A DNA stretch of 64,000 nt from Anaerovirgula multivorans. GTDB taxonomy: Bacteria > Bacillota > Clostridia > Peptostreptococcales > Natronincolaceae. The notes beneath the pieces are model-generated. The model made no database searches, was not told the origin of the DNA, and was given only the letters and a program-made list of their open reading frames with translations. This document shows, piece by piece, positions 51,573 through 60,716 of the stretch. Every line of letters begins with the position of its first letter. The first letter of the stretch is position 1. The position numbers were made by a program, and so were the translations under genes. Location: NCBI RefSeq assembly GCF_900188145.1, contig NZ_FZOJ01000014.1:52103-116102 (forward strand). The letters run 5' to 3'.

Positions 51573-52919
51573 TTACTTCATATCAATGATCCAGTTTCCA
51601 TTCATCACAAAATCAGGATAGCTTATTTCAAGATTAGTAGTAACAAGACTTTCATCAAATTCTAAAGTCATTATGGCTTTGTCCCCATTAAATTCAGTAG
51701 ACATTTTTTTCATGTCAGGGCTATGAAAATGAAATGAGCTTATATTAATATTTTCATTCACACCTGTATTTAACTGAAATTCTATCTCAGCAGATGTTGG
51801 TGATATTCTATTAATATTTTTAACAATAGCCTTTTGAATCCTGAAATTAATTTCTTTATTTAAATTCACTTCCCCTTCATTCGGAATATCCAATGAAAAT
51901 GAGTCAATTGTTTCATGATAGGAGGCAGTGATTGCAGGTAATTTTAGTGTCAGGTCTTTATTGTTTGGTGCGTTTGTTTCAAATATCGTTACTGGATACC
52001 CTTTTGAGTTTTGCGGAATTTCAAGCTTATATTCATTACCCGTTTCATCAAATACGTAAAGATCCTCTGTTACTGATGAACTCCTTGAGCCTATCAAGCC
52101 ATCTTCACCACGATTTTCCACTGTTAATGAAATGTTTGTTTCTTTTGGTTTACCAAAATTAGTTAATTTTAAATTTTTGTCTTCAAAGGATGTAATCAAT
52201 TGGACATTTACCTTATCATTGCCTTCAATGATTTTAGCACCAATATTTACACCTTCCAAGCCCTTTGCAGCTACATTAGAAGCGTAGATTTTGCTATTAA
52301 TATCTAAACTTTTGGCTTTTTCTAATGAAACTTCATAGGAATTTCCTGCAATGCTTAATGTAAAATCTTTAAAAGGCGTAATATTATAATTTTCTTCTGT
52401 TTGATTCATAAAGTCAAAGAAGTATTCATTGCCCTCCTGAGAGTAACCTCCAGGAAAATAGACTATATTAGGATTATTTTTTGGTATAACATTTATGCTT
52501 ATGCCCCCTAATTCATCCAAACTTAAATCTGTAGTTATTTCCATTTCTAGGTTTCCTTCTGACACCATTACATTTTCTAGGATAATATTATCATCTAAAG
52601 AATACCTTTCTTTTAAATAATAGGCTTCTCCATCAACAATCGTTGAGTATATTGGTGTTTTATTAAAGAATGCCTTTACTACTTGCGAAATGTCATTAGC
52701 ATATATAGTAGTTATACTAAAAAAACATAGGCAGGCTGCTACATATAAAAATCTTTTTTTGCCCTTAACCTTTTTATTATTATTATTTAGTTTTTTGTGA
52801 GCTTTTTTATTTATAGAATCCATATCTATCTCCACTCCTTCTAGTAGTTTATCAATTTCCTCTTCCACCAAGTCATCATCCAAACTATTTAACAATTGAA
52901 TCAATTTATCCTCATTCAT
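51573..52919 (-). CDS. DUF4179-type anti-sigma/extracytoplasmic protein
   Basis: This 448-residue protein has an N-terminal cytosolic segment of about 60 residues (ELLDDDLVEEEIDKLLEGVE type), a single membrane helix near 55-75 (FLYVAACLCFFSITTIYAND) and a large extracellular beta-rich region of about 370 residues. The pattern is that of DUF4179-containing proteins paired with ECF-type sigma factors, where the N-terminal segment holds the sigma. It overlaps the sigma gene by 8 bp. It probably senses an envelope signal. It is a single-pass, not a secreted, protein. Confidence 0.85.
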   Translation of the reverse strand: MNEDKLIQLLNSLDDDLVEEEIDKLLEGVEIDMDSINKKAHKKLNNNNKKVKGKKRFLYVAACLCFFSITTIYANDISQVVKAFFNKTPIYSTIVDGEAYYLKERYSLDDNIILENVMVSEGNLEMEITTDLSLDELGGISINVIPKNNPNIVYFPGGYSQEGNEYFFDFMNQTEENYNITPFKDFTLSIAGNSYEVSLEKAKSLDINSKIYASNVAAKGLEGVNIGAKIIEGNDKVNVQLITSFEDKNLKLTNFGKPKETNISLTVENRGEDGLIGSRSSSVTEDLYVFDETGNEYKLEIPQNSKGYPVTIFETNAPNNKDLTLKLPAITASYHETIDSFSLDIPNEGEVNLNKEINFRIQKAIVKNINRISPTSAEIEFQLNTGVNENINISSFHFHSPDMKKMSTEFNGDKAIMTLEFDESLVTTNLEISYPDFVMNGNWIIDMK

Positions 52920-53457
52920 AATTTAATGCCTCCTTTATAATTTTTCTACCTCTCAAAAGTCTATTGTCTATAGCAGATCTAGATAAATTAAAGTTTTTTG
53001 CCAAATCACCTATTTTTTCATTTAAAAAATATCTTCTAAAAAATATTTCTTTATCTATTGGGTTAAAAGAATTGATTACTTTTATAACTTTTTCTTGATC
53101 TTGTCTTAGAAAAAATTGTTGCTCCAGATTATAGCTATCTTTTATTTCAAACTCCTCAATATCAACAACTCTTTTTGTTGTTTTTCTACGTCTATATGTA
53201 AGTGCTTTATACTTTGTTAAAACTAAAAGCCATGTTCTAAAATTCCCCTTTTCTTGATCAAATTCATTAATTTTTATCCATGCGTCTAAAAATACATCCG
53301 ACACACATTCTTCAATATCTTGTTTATTAAGTGATGGCGATAAAATATTATAAGCTAGGCAATAAATTGTTTTTGTATATTTGCTTATCATATAGTTGTA
53401 AACAAATACATCTTTAGTTTTTATTCCTTCCACAAGTGCACTTTGTGAATACTGCAA
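52912..53457 (-). CDS. ECF-like sigma-70 family RNA polymerase sigma factor
   Basis: This sigma factor of about 181 residues has region 2 (IEECVSDVFLDAWIKINEFDQEKGNFRTWLLVLTKYKALTYRR) and region 4 with a C-terminal helix-turn-helix (IGDLAKNFNLSRSAIDNRLLRGRKII). The best start is a TTG at 53457, 5 bp after AGGAGGTGA; a GTG at 53466 lies inside that site. It is translationally coupled to its likely anti-sigma partner at 51573. The target promoters are unknown, and autoregulation is likely. Confidence 0.9.
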   Translation of the reverse strand: MQYSQSALVEGIKTKDVFVYNYMISKYTKTIYCLAYNILSPSLNKQDIEECVSDVFLDAWIKINEFDQEKGNFRTWLLVLTKYKALTYRRRKTTKRVVDIEEFEIKDSYNLEQQFFLRQDQEKVIKVINSFNPIDKEIFFRRYFLNEKIGDLAKNFNLSRSAIDNRLLRGRKIIKEALNYE

Positions 53458-54235
53458 AATCTTCACCTCCTATTTGTTTTTTTTATGTCTGGCCTTTCAT
53501 ATATTACTACGCACAAAATGTTATTTTTCTCTTAAAATTTCTACATAGCCTACTAAAATAACAATTAATAGCAATATCTTTTTTAGTTAAATACATTTCA
53601 CTGAAAGCACCTCTGCTATATATTTTTTGCAATGATGCTACTAAAATGATGGCTCAATTACATGTGTATATGTCATGTCTTACAAAAATAGTAAATGCTT
53701 TTCTAGGCTGTGACATTATTCCTATATTTGTTAATTCCCCAAAGTCATATCATTGTACTTTTCATCATTCTTTCACAATTATTTAATATAGCCAAAAGAA
53801 CAAGTTCCTATTTCACTAATACCTTTCATGCCGAATTGATAGCAAAACAGGTCTTTAAAACCAGTATATATCAATTACCCCCTACAAAAAAGCGATTAAT
53901 AGCCGTCAATGTGACGAGTTATTAATCGCTTACCAAAAGAATTTCGAAACTACTGCTTCACGCTATCTGAAGATATTAATTAATCTAGTTTTTTTACTAC
54001 TGTTTATGAAAACATGTTTACATTTAAAAAACCGCAGTCATTTTTTATGAACTGCCAGACAGACAGTGGAAATAATTAAAATGTGCAGCGTCAATCCATT
54101 GTGATTAGCGCTATATTTATGCAACTGATCTTAACAGAAAATCACGATACTCTAATGTTGTCATGCAATTTATATGTGAAATCCACTATATTAGTGGGAC
54201 AAATCACCTGTCCCTTAGTCTCCTGCTTTTTTTAC
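53458..54235. other. 780-bp intergenic region
   Basis: No convincing gene is present. A 71-codon plus frame at 53710 has no ribosome site or family and is treated as chance. The useful element is the terminator at 53886-53931. Confidence 0.5.
53886..53931 (-). terminator. Intrinsic terminator in gap
   Basis: On minus, AAGCGATTAATAA..TATTAATCGCTT is followed by TTTTTG. The stem is about 12 bp. It lies 305 bp downstream of the M20 remnant at 54236. Confidence 0.85.
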
Positions 54236-54748
54236 TTATAATTCTTTATTTTCCAGTTCTAATATACTACTTACAATAAGGATTATTCTTTCTAAAGCAG
54301 AGTCGATTATAGCATATTCTCTATTGGTATGATTCCACTCACCCTTTACACCCTTTACACCCATGCCACAAAGGCAAGGCACACCAGCTTTTGATATATA
54401 TGCAGCATCAGAAGCACCACCTAATAAAAATCCCTCAGGTTCTCCCAATTCATTTTTAATAGAAATCGATTTAACAAATTCATAAAATTTTTTATTGTAT
54501 TCATTACTAAAGGCAGAAAAAATATTGTCTATAATCAGCTCAGACTTTGCCTCTTCAATAGTATTTGAGCTTACTATTTTGACTAAATCTTCTTTTATAT
54601 CCTCTACAACATCATCACTAACAAATCGAATATCTACTTTAATTTCTGCATAATCTGGTACTGCATTAATCATGGTTCCTCCATTTACAATACCTACGTT
54701 AAAGAAAGTATAGATAGGAGAAAAGCTCCCACAAAATTCTTTGGTCAA
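54236..54748 (-). pseudogene. C-terminal fragment of an M20 peptidase
   Basis: This open frame of 170 codons keeps only the dimerisation domain and C-terminal end of an M20 (glutamate carboxypeptidase/peptidase T-like) protein: NVGIVNGGTMINAVPDYAEIK at the start, then EGFLLGGASDAAYISKAGVP and NHTNREYAIIDSA near the end. The N-terminal metal-binding half (about 200 residues) is missing, and nothing similar stands upstream. It may be a degraded pseudogene. The apparent ATG at 54748 lacks a strong ribosome site. Confidence 0.75.
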
Positions 54749-54936
54749 TTCCTAGTTATTTACATATCGTCACTGGGCTGGTTTAATATTGCTTATTTTA
54801 CGGTAGATATGCTAAAGAATTTCCAATTTATTTGTTTTTTCTGCTTGCCATACTATCACAGGACTCTTGAACAAATCCAATGTCTATCCGTATTCATGAA
54901 AAGACTCCTGTTAAATAGACCATATAGTAGCTATAG

Positions 54937-55233
54937 CTATTGTTTTCCTTGCATCAGCTCATGAACATTGTCGAAAATATTATAGTCACAGTTTTCACAT
55001 ATGGATACTTCTAGTACATCATAGAGCTTTTTTAATTGTTTAACAATCTGGTCAATTCGATTATCGTTATTAATCAACAGGTACATTTTACTCGTCTTTG
55101 TATTTTTTAATCTACCACATAAAATTCCTTCAAGATTAAAGGCTCTTCGTGTAAAAAGTCCTGTAATGTTGGACATCACTCCTGCATGATTGTTTACTGT
55201 TAATTGTATAATAACATCCTTTGCTTTATCCAT
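54937..55233 (-). CDS. ilvN: Acetolactate synthase small (regulatory) subunit
   Basis: This 98-residue protein has an ACT domain (LTVNNHAGVMSNITGLFTRR at the N-terminus, then FNLEGILCGRL). The length matches short IlvN/IlvM-type subunits (about 85-100 residues) rather than the 160-residue form. It overlaps ilvB by 8 bp, consistent with coupled translation. Small subunits stimulate the large subunit and give feedback inhibition by valine. It is controlled with ilvB by the T-box leader at 56970. Confidence 0.92.
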   Translation of the reverse strand: MDKAKDVIIQLTVNNHAGVMSNITGLFTRRAFNLEGILCGRLKNTKTSKMYLLINNDNRIDQIVKQLKKLYDVLEVSICENCDYNIFDNVHELMQGKQ

Positions 55234-56923
55234 GTTTTTTTCCTCCTATCATCTGATGATTCCCTGCACCAGGTGGTACTGTAGGCATAACGTTTTCTCT
55301 AAAATCAATAGGTATGTTTATGACACAGGGTTCCGACGTCGACAATATCTTTTCCAACATAGCTTCTAGATTTCCCTGATTTTTTAGATCATAACCCTTT
55401 ATACCAAAACATTTTGCCATGGAAGCAAAATCAGGGTTGGTGATAAATCTAGTAGCAATATAGGTTTGTTGAAAAAATAGTTCCTGCAGCTGTCTTACCA
55501 TGCCCAATACTCCATTGTTCAATATAATCACAGTAACATTCAACTTTAGATCGGCCAAGGTTGCCAATTCTTGAATATTCATTAGGATAGAACCGTCTCC
55601 ACTAATACAGATAACCTTTTTCTCGGGATTTGCCAGAGCAGCCCCTATGGCAGCAGGCAATCCGAAGCCCATTGTCCCCAAGCCCCCAGATGTTAGCAGG
55701 GTACGGGGCTGCTGAAAGGGATAGGACTGTGCAACCCACATTTGATGCTGCCCAACATCCGTTGTTATTATGGTATCAGGATCTACCAAAGCACCTATTT
55801 TTCGAATGAGATTTAGGGGATGCCAGCAATCATTATTTTGACTTATTGGAAATGGGTTGGCTTTTTTTATTGCTTCAATTTCCGCCATCCATTCTTCACG
55901 AGGATTTTTGTCAATCAATAGAATTAATTCATCCAATACCATCCGAATATCTGCCGCCACTGAAAAATTAGTAGACTTATTTTTATCTAGTTCAGCAGGA
56001 TCAATATCTACATGTATGATGGAGGCTTTAGGACAAAATTCGGCAATCTTTCCTGTGGCTCTGTCGTCAAAACGAACACCAAAGGCAATCAATAGATCTG
56101 TTTCGTTTAATACTAGGTTGGTATAGGGTGCTCCATGCATACCCAACATGCCCAAAAAAAGGCTGTCATTTGAAGGAAAACATCCTAGTCCCATTAAAGT
56201 AGAAGCCACTGGAATCGTATTTTTCTTAGCAAAATCATAGAGTAGTTTATGGGAATTTGACTGTAGTATTCCTCCTCCAATATATAGTAAAGGTTTTCTG
56301 GATTCATTAATCATTTGGGCAATCTTATCTACATCTTCCAAGCTTGCTGTGGGTATATTTTTTTCAACATCAACAATGGTAGCAGCCACATCTTCCAACG
56401 ACCAATTTGCAATTTCTATCTCCTCCAATTGAACATCTTTAGGAATGTCAATAATCACAGGTCCAGGTCTTCCTTCTTCTGCTACTCTAAAGGCTTCAGG
56501 AAGGATATGAACTAACTCCTTTGCTGAAGATACAAAAAAATGGTGTTTTGTTATAGGTATTGCTAATCCACAGGTGTCTACCTCTTGAAAAGCATCGGTA
56601 CCTACTAAGGAAGAAGGTATTTGGCCTGTAATTGCAACAACAGGAACGGAATCCAGTTTTGCATCAGCAATAGCTGTAAGTAAATTTGTTACCCCTGGCC
56701 CGGAAGTAGCAAAACAAACGGCAGCTTTCCCAGTAGTTCTAGCTATGCCCTGGGCAATAAACCCGGCAGCCTGCTCATGTCTTACAAGAATATGCTGTAT
56801 TTTGTTGCTTTTAGCAAGGACACTGTACATAGGAAGATTAGCCCCTCCAGGTATCCCAGCAATTTTGTCAACCCCTTGTTCTTCCAATAGTTTTATAATA
56901 ATCTCTGCTCCACTATACCTCAT
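55226..56923 (-). CDS. ilvB: Acetolactate synthase large subunit
   Basis: This 565-residue TPP enzyme has the N-terminal glutamate in IPGGANLPMYSVL..VRHEQAAGFIAQG, a middle FAD/TPP-binding region and the C-terminal TPP motif GDGSILMNIQELATLADLKLNVTVIILNN. It makes 2-acetolactate or 2-aceto-2-hydroxybutyrate, the first committed step to valine, leucine and isoleucine. It is followed by ilvN (8-bp overlap) and preceded by a T-box leader. The other ilv/leu genes are not in this window. Confidence 0.96.
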   Translation of the reverse strand: MRYSGAEIIIKLLEEQGVDKIAGIPGGANLPMYSVLAKSNKIQHILVRHEQAAGFIAQGIARTTGKAAVCFATSGPGVTNLLTAIADAKLDSVPVVAITGQIPSSLVGTDAFQEVDTCGLAIPITKHHFFVSSAKELVHILPEAFRVAEEGRPGPVIIDIPKDVQLEEIEIANWSLEDVAATIVDVEKNIPTASLEDVDKIAQMINESRKPLLYIGGGILQSNSHKLLYDFAKKNTIPVASTLMGLGCFPSNDSLFLGMLGMHGAPYTNLVLNETDLLIAFGVRFDDRATGKIAEFCPKASIIHVDIDPAELDKNKSTNFSVAADIRMVLDELILLIDKNPREEWMAEIEAIKKANPFPISQNNDCWHPLNLIRKIGALVDPDTIITTDVGQHQMWVAQSYPFQQPRTLLTSGGLGTMGFGLPAAIGAALANPEKKVICISGDGSILMNIQELATLADLKLNVTVIILNNGVLGMVRQLQELFFQQTYIATRFITNPDFASMAKCFGIKGYDLKNQGNLEAMLEKILSTSEPCVINIPIDFRENVMPTVPPGAGNHQMIGGKKHG

Positions 56924-56969
56924 TATTTTTTCCTCCTTACATGAATTTTCCCTCTAACAAAAATAAAAA

Positions 56970-57240
56970 AACCTTCATCCTATAAAAAGGACGAAGGTTG
57001 ATCTCCGCGGTACCACCCAATTTTGTACAAAAAAGTACACAGCTTGATATAGTACAGGATTACTCCGATACTACTTCCCCTGTAACGGTGGGACTCCGTT
57101 GAAGTCTACTCTTTTACAATTTCGGTCCACGGCTCAAAGGCTAGCTTCCATATATTCTTCAGGGAAAATTTCCACCACCATTTCCTCTCTTTACTTCGGA
57201 ATATATGTACTCCTCCTCATCAATGCCTTTAACGAATAAT
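56970..57240 (-). promoter_or_regulatory. T-box leader of ilvBN, specifier read as CUA (Leu)
   Basis: On the minus strand the leader has stem I with a GGAGTACATATATTCC...GAATATATGGAAG core and closing arms GAGG/CCTTTGAGC. The T-box bulge sequence TGGTACCGCGG lies at 57005-57015, and the alternative terminator AACCTTCGTCC..GGATGAAGGTTTTTTT is at 56970-56999. Aligning the specifier loop on the AGTA motif and base stem puts CTA (57144-57142) as the specifier, Leu. GCT (Ala), one shift away, is the alternative. Uncharged tRNA-Leu would favour read-through to ilvBN. Confidence 0.92.
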
Positions 57241-57488
57241 TAAATTATTTAACTAGTATTTTATTATCTGCAAAGGTTTTTGTCAATAGCTATTTTTGAA
57301 ATTTTCTTTATTTTTGACATTATTTGTGATATAGATTGTTCATATCTTCTAACTATCATTAAATTATCGTCTCCTAAAGCCCCCCAAGGTATTTGAATTC
57401 CTAACAAATGAAATCTACAAGACAAATGGAAAGCAGTGGCAAAAGTTAAGCCACTGCTTTCGAAGTTCTAAATTATTCTTTTAATATT
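57241..57488. other. 250-bp gap upstream of T-box leader
   Basis: It contains the terminator of the AbgT gene (57429-57461) and the promoter of the T-box operon. No other element is recognised. Confidence 0.4.
57429..57461 (-). terminator. Hairpin downstream of the AbgT-type gene
   Basis: GAAAGCAGTGGC and GCCACTGCTTTC form a perfect 12-bp stem with a 9-nt loop, 28 bp after the stop of the minus-strand gene at 57489. The T tract is weak. Confidence 0.7.
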
Positions 57489-59033
57489 TTACATCGTGTA
57501 ATATATACCAGTATCAGGACCTAGTGGAATGTTGAACAGCATAAAAATAACAAGCAGTATGGTCCATATAAGTGCAAATACAATAGAGTAAGGTAACATA
57601 TTGGCAATCATTGTTCCTATGCCAGCTTTCTTATCGTATTTACGAGCAAAAGCCAATAGAATTGGGAAATAAGGGAATAACGGGCTCAAAGGATTTGTCA
57701 ATGAATCTCCAATTCTGTAAGCCATCTGTGTTAAAGCTGGATTGTAGCCTAACAACAAGAACATTGGAACAAATATAGGGGCCATGATTGCCCATTTTGC
57801 TGAGGCACTTCCAACAAATATATTAATAAAGGATGAAAGAATAATAAATCCAATAATTAATCCTATACCTGTAAAACCAGCATTTTGTAAAAATTCTGCT
57901 CCTTTTACGGACATTATAATACCGATATTACTCCAGTTAAAGTATGCTAGAAATTGAGATGCTACAAAGGCAAGAATAATATATGGACCCATATCCCTCA
58001 TGGAATCTCCCATCATTGTAACAGCTTCCTTATCATTCTTAATACTTCCAGTTAACTTACCATACACTAAGCCTGGAACTAGAAATATTAGAGTGACAAT
58101 AGGTACCAGCCCCCTCATTAGCGGTGAACTAGCAGCCAAGATAGAACCAGTTTCAGGGTCCTTCATAAAGGCATTTTCTCCAATACTTAAGGATATAAGA
58201 GCAATGATAAGAAAAACTATAGATACTCCAGCCCATTTTAATGCCTTTCTTTCTTGCGAATTTATTTTTGTCTCAGTATCTTCTTCAAGGACGCCATCGT
58301 ACTTTCCAAAACGAGGTGCGATAATTCTCTCTGTAACAAATACAGCTGCTACAACTAAAAAGAGAGTAGAAACCATAATGAAGTACCAGTTCATAGCTGG
58401 AGTACCTTGATAATTAGGATCAATCACCTGAGCAGCTGGTATAGTAAAACTAGCAGCTAAAATATCCGCCATATTAATCATCAGATTAGCAGCAAAACCA
58501 CCAGCAACCCCTGCATAAGCAGCAAATATACCTACAACTGGATGACGACCGATACTTAAAAATATAACAGCTGCTAAAGGAGGTAGAACGATAAATCCTG
58601 CATCTCCAGCGGCATTTGCCATTATACCGACAAAGACAATTGTAGCTGTAACCAGATTAGCTGGAACCTTACTGATGGAATTTTTCATAGCAGTTTGCAT
58701 TAATCCTGATTTCTCAGCAACACCAGCTCCAATCATAACTACCAATACTAGCCCAAGAGGTGGGAAGGACTGAAAATTTGAAACAAATCCAGTCAATATT
58801 CGGATCATGCCATCTCGACTCATTAAGTTTACGACAGTAACAGTTTCACCAGAGGCAGGATGAATAATAGATACCCCAGAAGAAGAAGCTATCCAAGAGA
58901 TTAAAATAATTGCGGTACAAAAAATTACAAATAGTGTTACGGGGTCAGGAAGCTTATTTCCTGCAACCTCTATTGCTGTTAATACTTTCTCAAACCAGCT
59001 TTTTTTACTTTGTTCTTTGATAGAACTAGTCAT
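57489..59033 (-). CDS. AbgT-family transporter
   Basis: This 514-residue membrane protein is of the AbgT (p-aminobenzoyl-glutamate transporter) family. It has about ten to twelve helices, LPDPVTLFVIFCTAIILISW at the N-terminus, GIMANAAGDAGFIVLPPLAAVIFLSIGRHP and GDSLTNPLSPLFPYFPILLAFA near the end. It lies 71 bp after the M20 amidohydrolase at 59105, a classic AbgT/AbgAB-like arrangement. The pair probably imports and hydrolyses acyl- or aroyl-amino acids, which may include p-aminobenzoyl-glutamate. Confidence 0.93.
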   Translation of the reverse strand: MTSSIKEQSKKSWFEKVLTAIEVAGNKLPDPVTLFVIFCTAIILISWIASSSGVSIIHPASGETVTVVNLMSRDGMIRILTGFVSNFQSFPPLGLVLVVMIGAGVAEKSGLMQTAMKNSISKVPANLVTATIVFVGIMANAAGDAGFIVLPPLAAVIFLSIGRHPVVGIFAAYAGVAGGFAANLMINMADILAASFTIPAAQVIDPNYQGTPAMNWYFIMVSTLFLVVAAVFVTERIIAPRFGKYDGVLEEDTETKINSQERKALKWAGVSIVFLIIALISLSIGENAFMKDPETGSILAASSPLMRGLVPIVTLIFLVPGLVYGKLTGSIKNDKEAVTMMGDSMRDMGPYIILAFVASQFLAYFNWSNIGIIMSVKGAEFLQNAGFTGIGLIIGFIILSSFINIFVGSASAKWAIMAPIFVPMFLLLGYNPALTQMAYRIGDSLTNPLSPLFPYFPILLAFARKYDKKAGIGTMIANMLPYSIVFALIWTILLVIFMLFNIPLGPDTGIYYTM

Positions 59034-59104
59034 GAAATCACTCCTTAATTTTATTTATGTATGATGCAGATTGTCTCCGTGTCAGTAACAACTGCATAAA
59101 ATAA

Positions 59105-60292
59105 CTAGTTATTATTACATAAAAAGTCAATTGCAACCTGTGCCATAGATTGAGCTACAGTCAACAGGTTTTTATCATCCCATTGAAATTCAGGGTGATG
59201 GTGGCATACAGGATTTTTAGGATCCTTTGATATTCCAACAAAGAAGAAGGAAGCGGGCACTTTTTGGCAAAAGTAAGCAAAATCCTCTCCTCCCATATTA
59301 GGTTCAGGTGCCTCCGATACCTTTTCAACGCCAACGATTTTTTCAACAGCTTTACCGACTAAATCTGTCATTTCATAATCGTTAATAAGGGGTGGAAAAC
59401 GCTCGATATATTCAAATGTATAACTAGCTCCTTGAGGTTTTGTTACACCATCCAATATCTCTTCCATGGTTTTAGGAATCCAATGCCTTAAATCCTGATT
59501 AAAGACACGAATGGTTCCTACTACCTCTACTTCATTAGGTAAAATATTATGGCTTTCCCCTCCATGGATGGAACAGAAGGAAATCACTGCTGGAGTAAGG
59601 GGATTGATACGACGACTTATGATCGTCTGCATATTGTTAATGGCTTGAACAGCAATACTGATAGAATCAACAGCTAGATGTGGCATAGCACCATGCCCAC
59701 CTTTGCCAATTACTTTAAAAACAAATTTATCTGGCGCTGCCATGGCAGCGCCGTGCTTCACATGGATATGTCCTTCTAAAGCACCTCCCCATAAATGACA
59801 GCCAAAGGCAGCATCAACCTTTGGGTTTTCTAAAACCCCTTCCTCGATCATAGGTTTTGCTCCACCGTCATCTTCTTCCGCAGGTTGAAACACCAGTTTG
59901 ATGGTTCCTCTTAATTCATCCTTCAATTCATTCAAAATCATAGCTGCCCCTAGAAGTCCAGCAGTATGTCCATCATGTCCACAAGCATGCATTCGACCTG
60001 GAACCTGAGATTTATAAGAGACATTAGCTTCTTCTTGTAGAGTTAGAGCGTCCATATCGGCTCTAAGTAAAACCGTTTTTCCTGGATGCTTTCCTTTGAT
60101 TAATCCTACTACACCAGTTTTAGCTACATTTGCAGTAAATTCAATCCCTAGTTTCTCTAATACTTTTACAATAGTCTGAGAGGTCCTTTTTTCTTGAAAG
60201 CCTATTTCCGGATACATGTGAAATTGGTGTCTCAACTCAACCATATCACCGTAATATTTTTTAGAAAGTGCTATAATTTTTTCTGTATGCAT
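59105..60292 (-). CDS. M20-family amidohydrolase (aminoacylase/hippurate hydrolase-like)
   Basis: This protein of about 395 residues starts at the ATG 60292, 6 bp after GGAGGGTG. It has RHQFHMYPEIGFQEKRTS, RADMDALTLQEE, MHACGHDGHTAGLLGAAMIL and FQPAEEDDGGAKPMIEEGVL, which carry the metal-binding Cys-His pair and Glu pair of the M20D hippuricase/IAA-amino-acid-hydrolase group. It cuts N-acyl amino acids to acid and amino acid. It is the first gene of the unit with the AbgT transporter. Confidence 0.95.
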   Translation of the reverse strand: MHTEKIIALSKKYYGDMVELRHQFHMYPEIGFQEKRTSQTIVKVLEKLGIEFTANVAKTGVVGLIKGKHPGKTVLLRADMDALTLQEEANVSYKSQVPGRMHACGHDGHTAGLLGAAMILNELKDELRGTIKLVFQPAEEDDGGAKPMIEEGVLENPKVDAAFGCHLWGGALEGHIHVKHGAAMAAPDKFVFKVIGKGGHGAMPHLAVDSISIAVQAINNMQTIISRRINPLTPAVISFCSIHGGESHNILPNEVEVVGTIRVFNQDLRHWIPKTMEEILDGVTKPQGASYTFEYIERFPPLINDYEMTDLVGKAVEKIVGVEKVSEAPEPNMGGEDFAYFCQKVPASFFFVGISKDPKNPVCHHHPEFQWDDKNLLTVAQSMAQVAIDFLCNNN

Positions 60293-60552
60293 TGCTATCA
60301 CCCTCCTATGCAATTTTTAAATATTAAACCTAATAAATAATTGTTCACAGCACATGTAAATATGTTTTTCTACCGTGAACTTTTTGACGTTTTGATTATA
60401 ATACACTATTTTAATAAAATGAGCAAGCATCAGAGGAAAATATAGAAAATTAAGATTTTTGGAAACGTTTCTATGCGGGAGCCGAGAACCGGTTTATCGT
60501 CTCATTTTATTTTGTAGTATGCTTCATTAATATAAAAAGTCGCATAACAAAA

Positions 60553-60581
60553 CAAAAAAACTTCAACCACGAGGGTTCAAG
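60553..60581 (-). terminator. Intrinsic terminator
   Basis: On minus, CTTGAACCCTCGTGGTTGAAG is followed by TTTTTTTG. The stem is CTT(G/C)AACC/GGTTGAAG-type. It lies directly at the stop of the short frame at 60577 and may serve the gene at 60717. Confidence 0.85.
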
Positions 60582-60690
60582 TCCTTTTACTCCTTTTCTT
60601 TGTTCGTTCTTCTTCACATTGCTCCCAGAATGCCGGAACAGCTTCATAGGCATACTGCGCCCTCGTCACGGGCAGCTTCTCAAATACAGT
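60577..60690 (-). pseudogene. Short coding remnant
   Basis: After a TGA at 60691, the minus frame reads VFEKLPVTRAQYAYEAV, then PAFWEQCEEERTK and a stop inside the terminator. Base composition and the Lys/Glu-rich end look like a real protein tail, but I do not recognise the family. It has no start codon. It is probably the 3' end of a lost gene or the out-of-frame tail of an extended one. Confidence 0.3.
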
Positions 60691-60716
60691 TCACCTTCCT
60701 CAACTTACAGATAAAA

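Larger units (their letters stand above)
60293..60716. other. 425-bp gap with a decayed coding stretch and terminator
   Basis: The part near 60300-60480 is AT-rich. From 60577 to 60690 the minus strand carries an open frame without a start (see separate entry), ending in a terminator. Nothing else is recognised. Confidence 0.45.

Noticed and set aside
53710..53925. 71-codon plus frame
   Set aside because: No ribosome site, no recognisable family, lies in a region with a minus-strand terminator.
58000..58410. 136-codon plus frame
   Set aside because: Antisense to the AbgT transporter, whose membrane and family motifs are clear.
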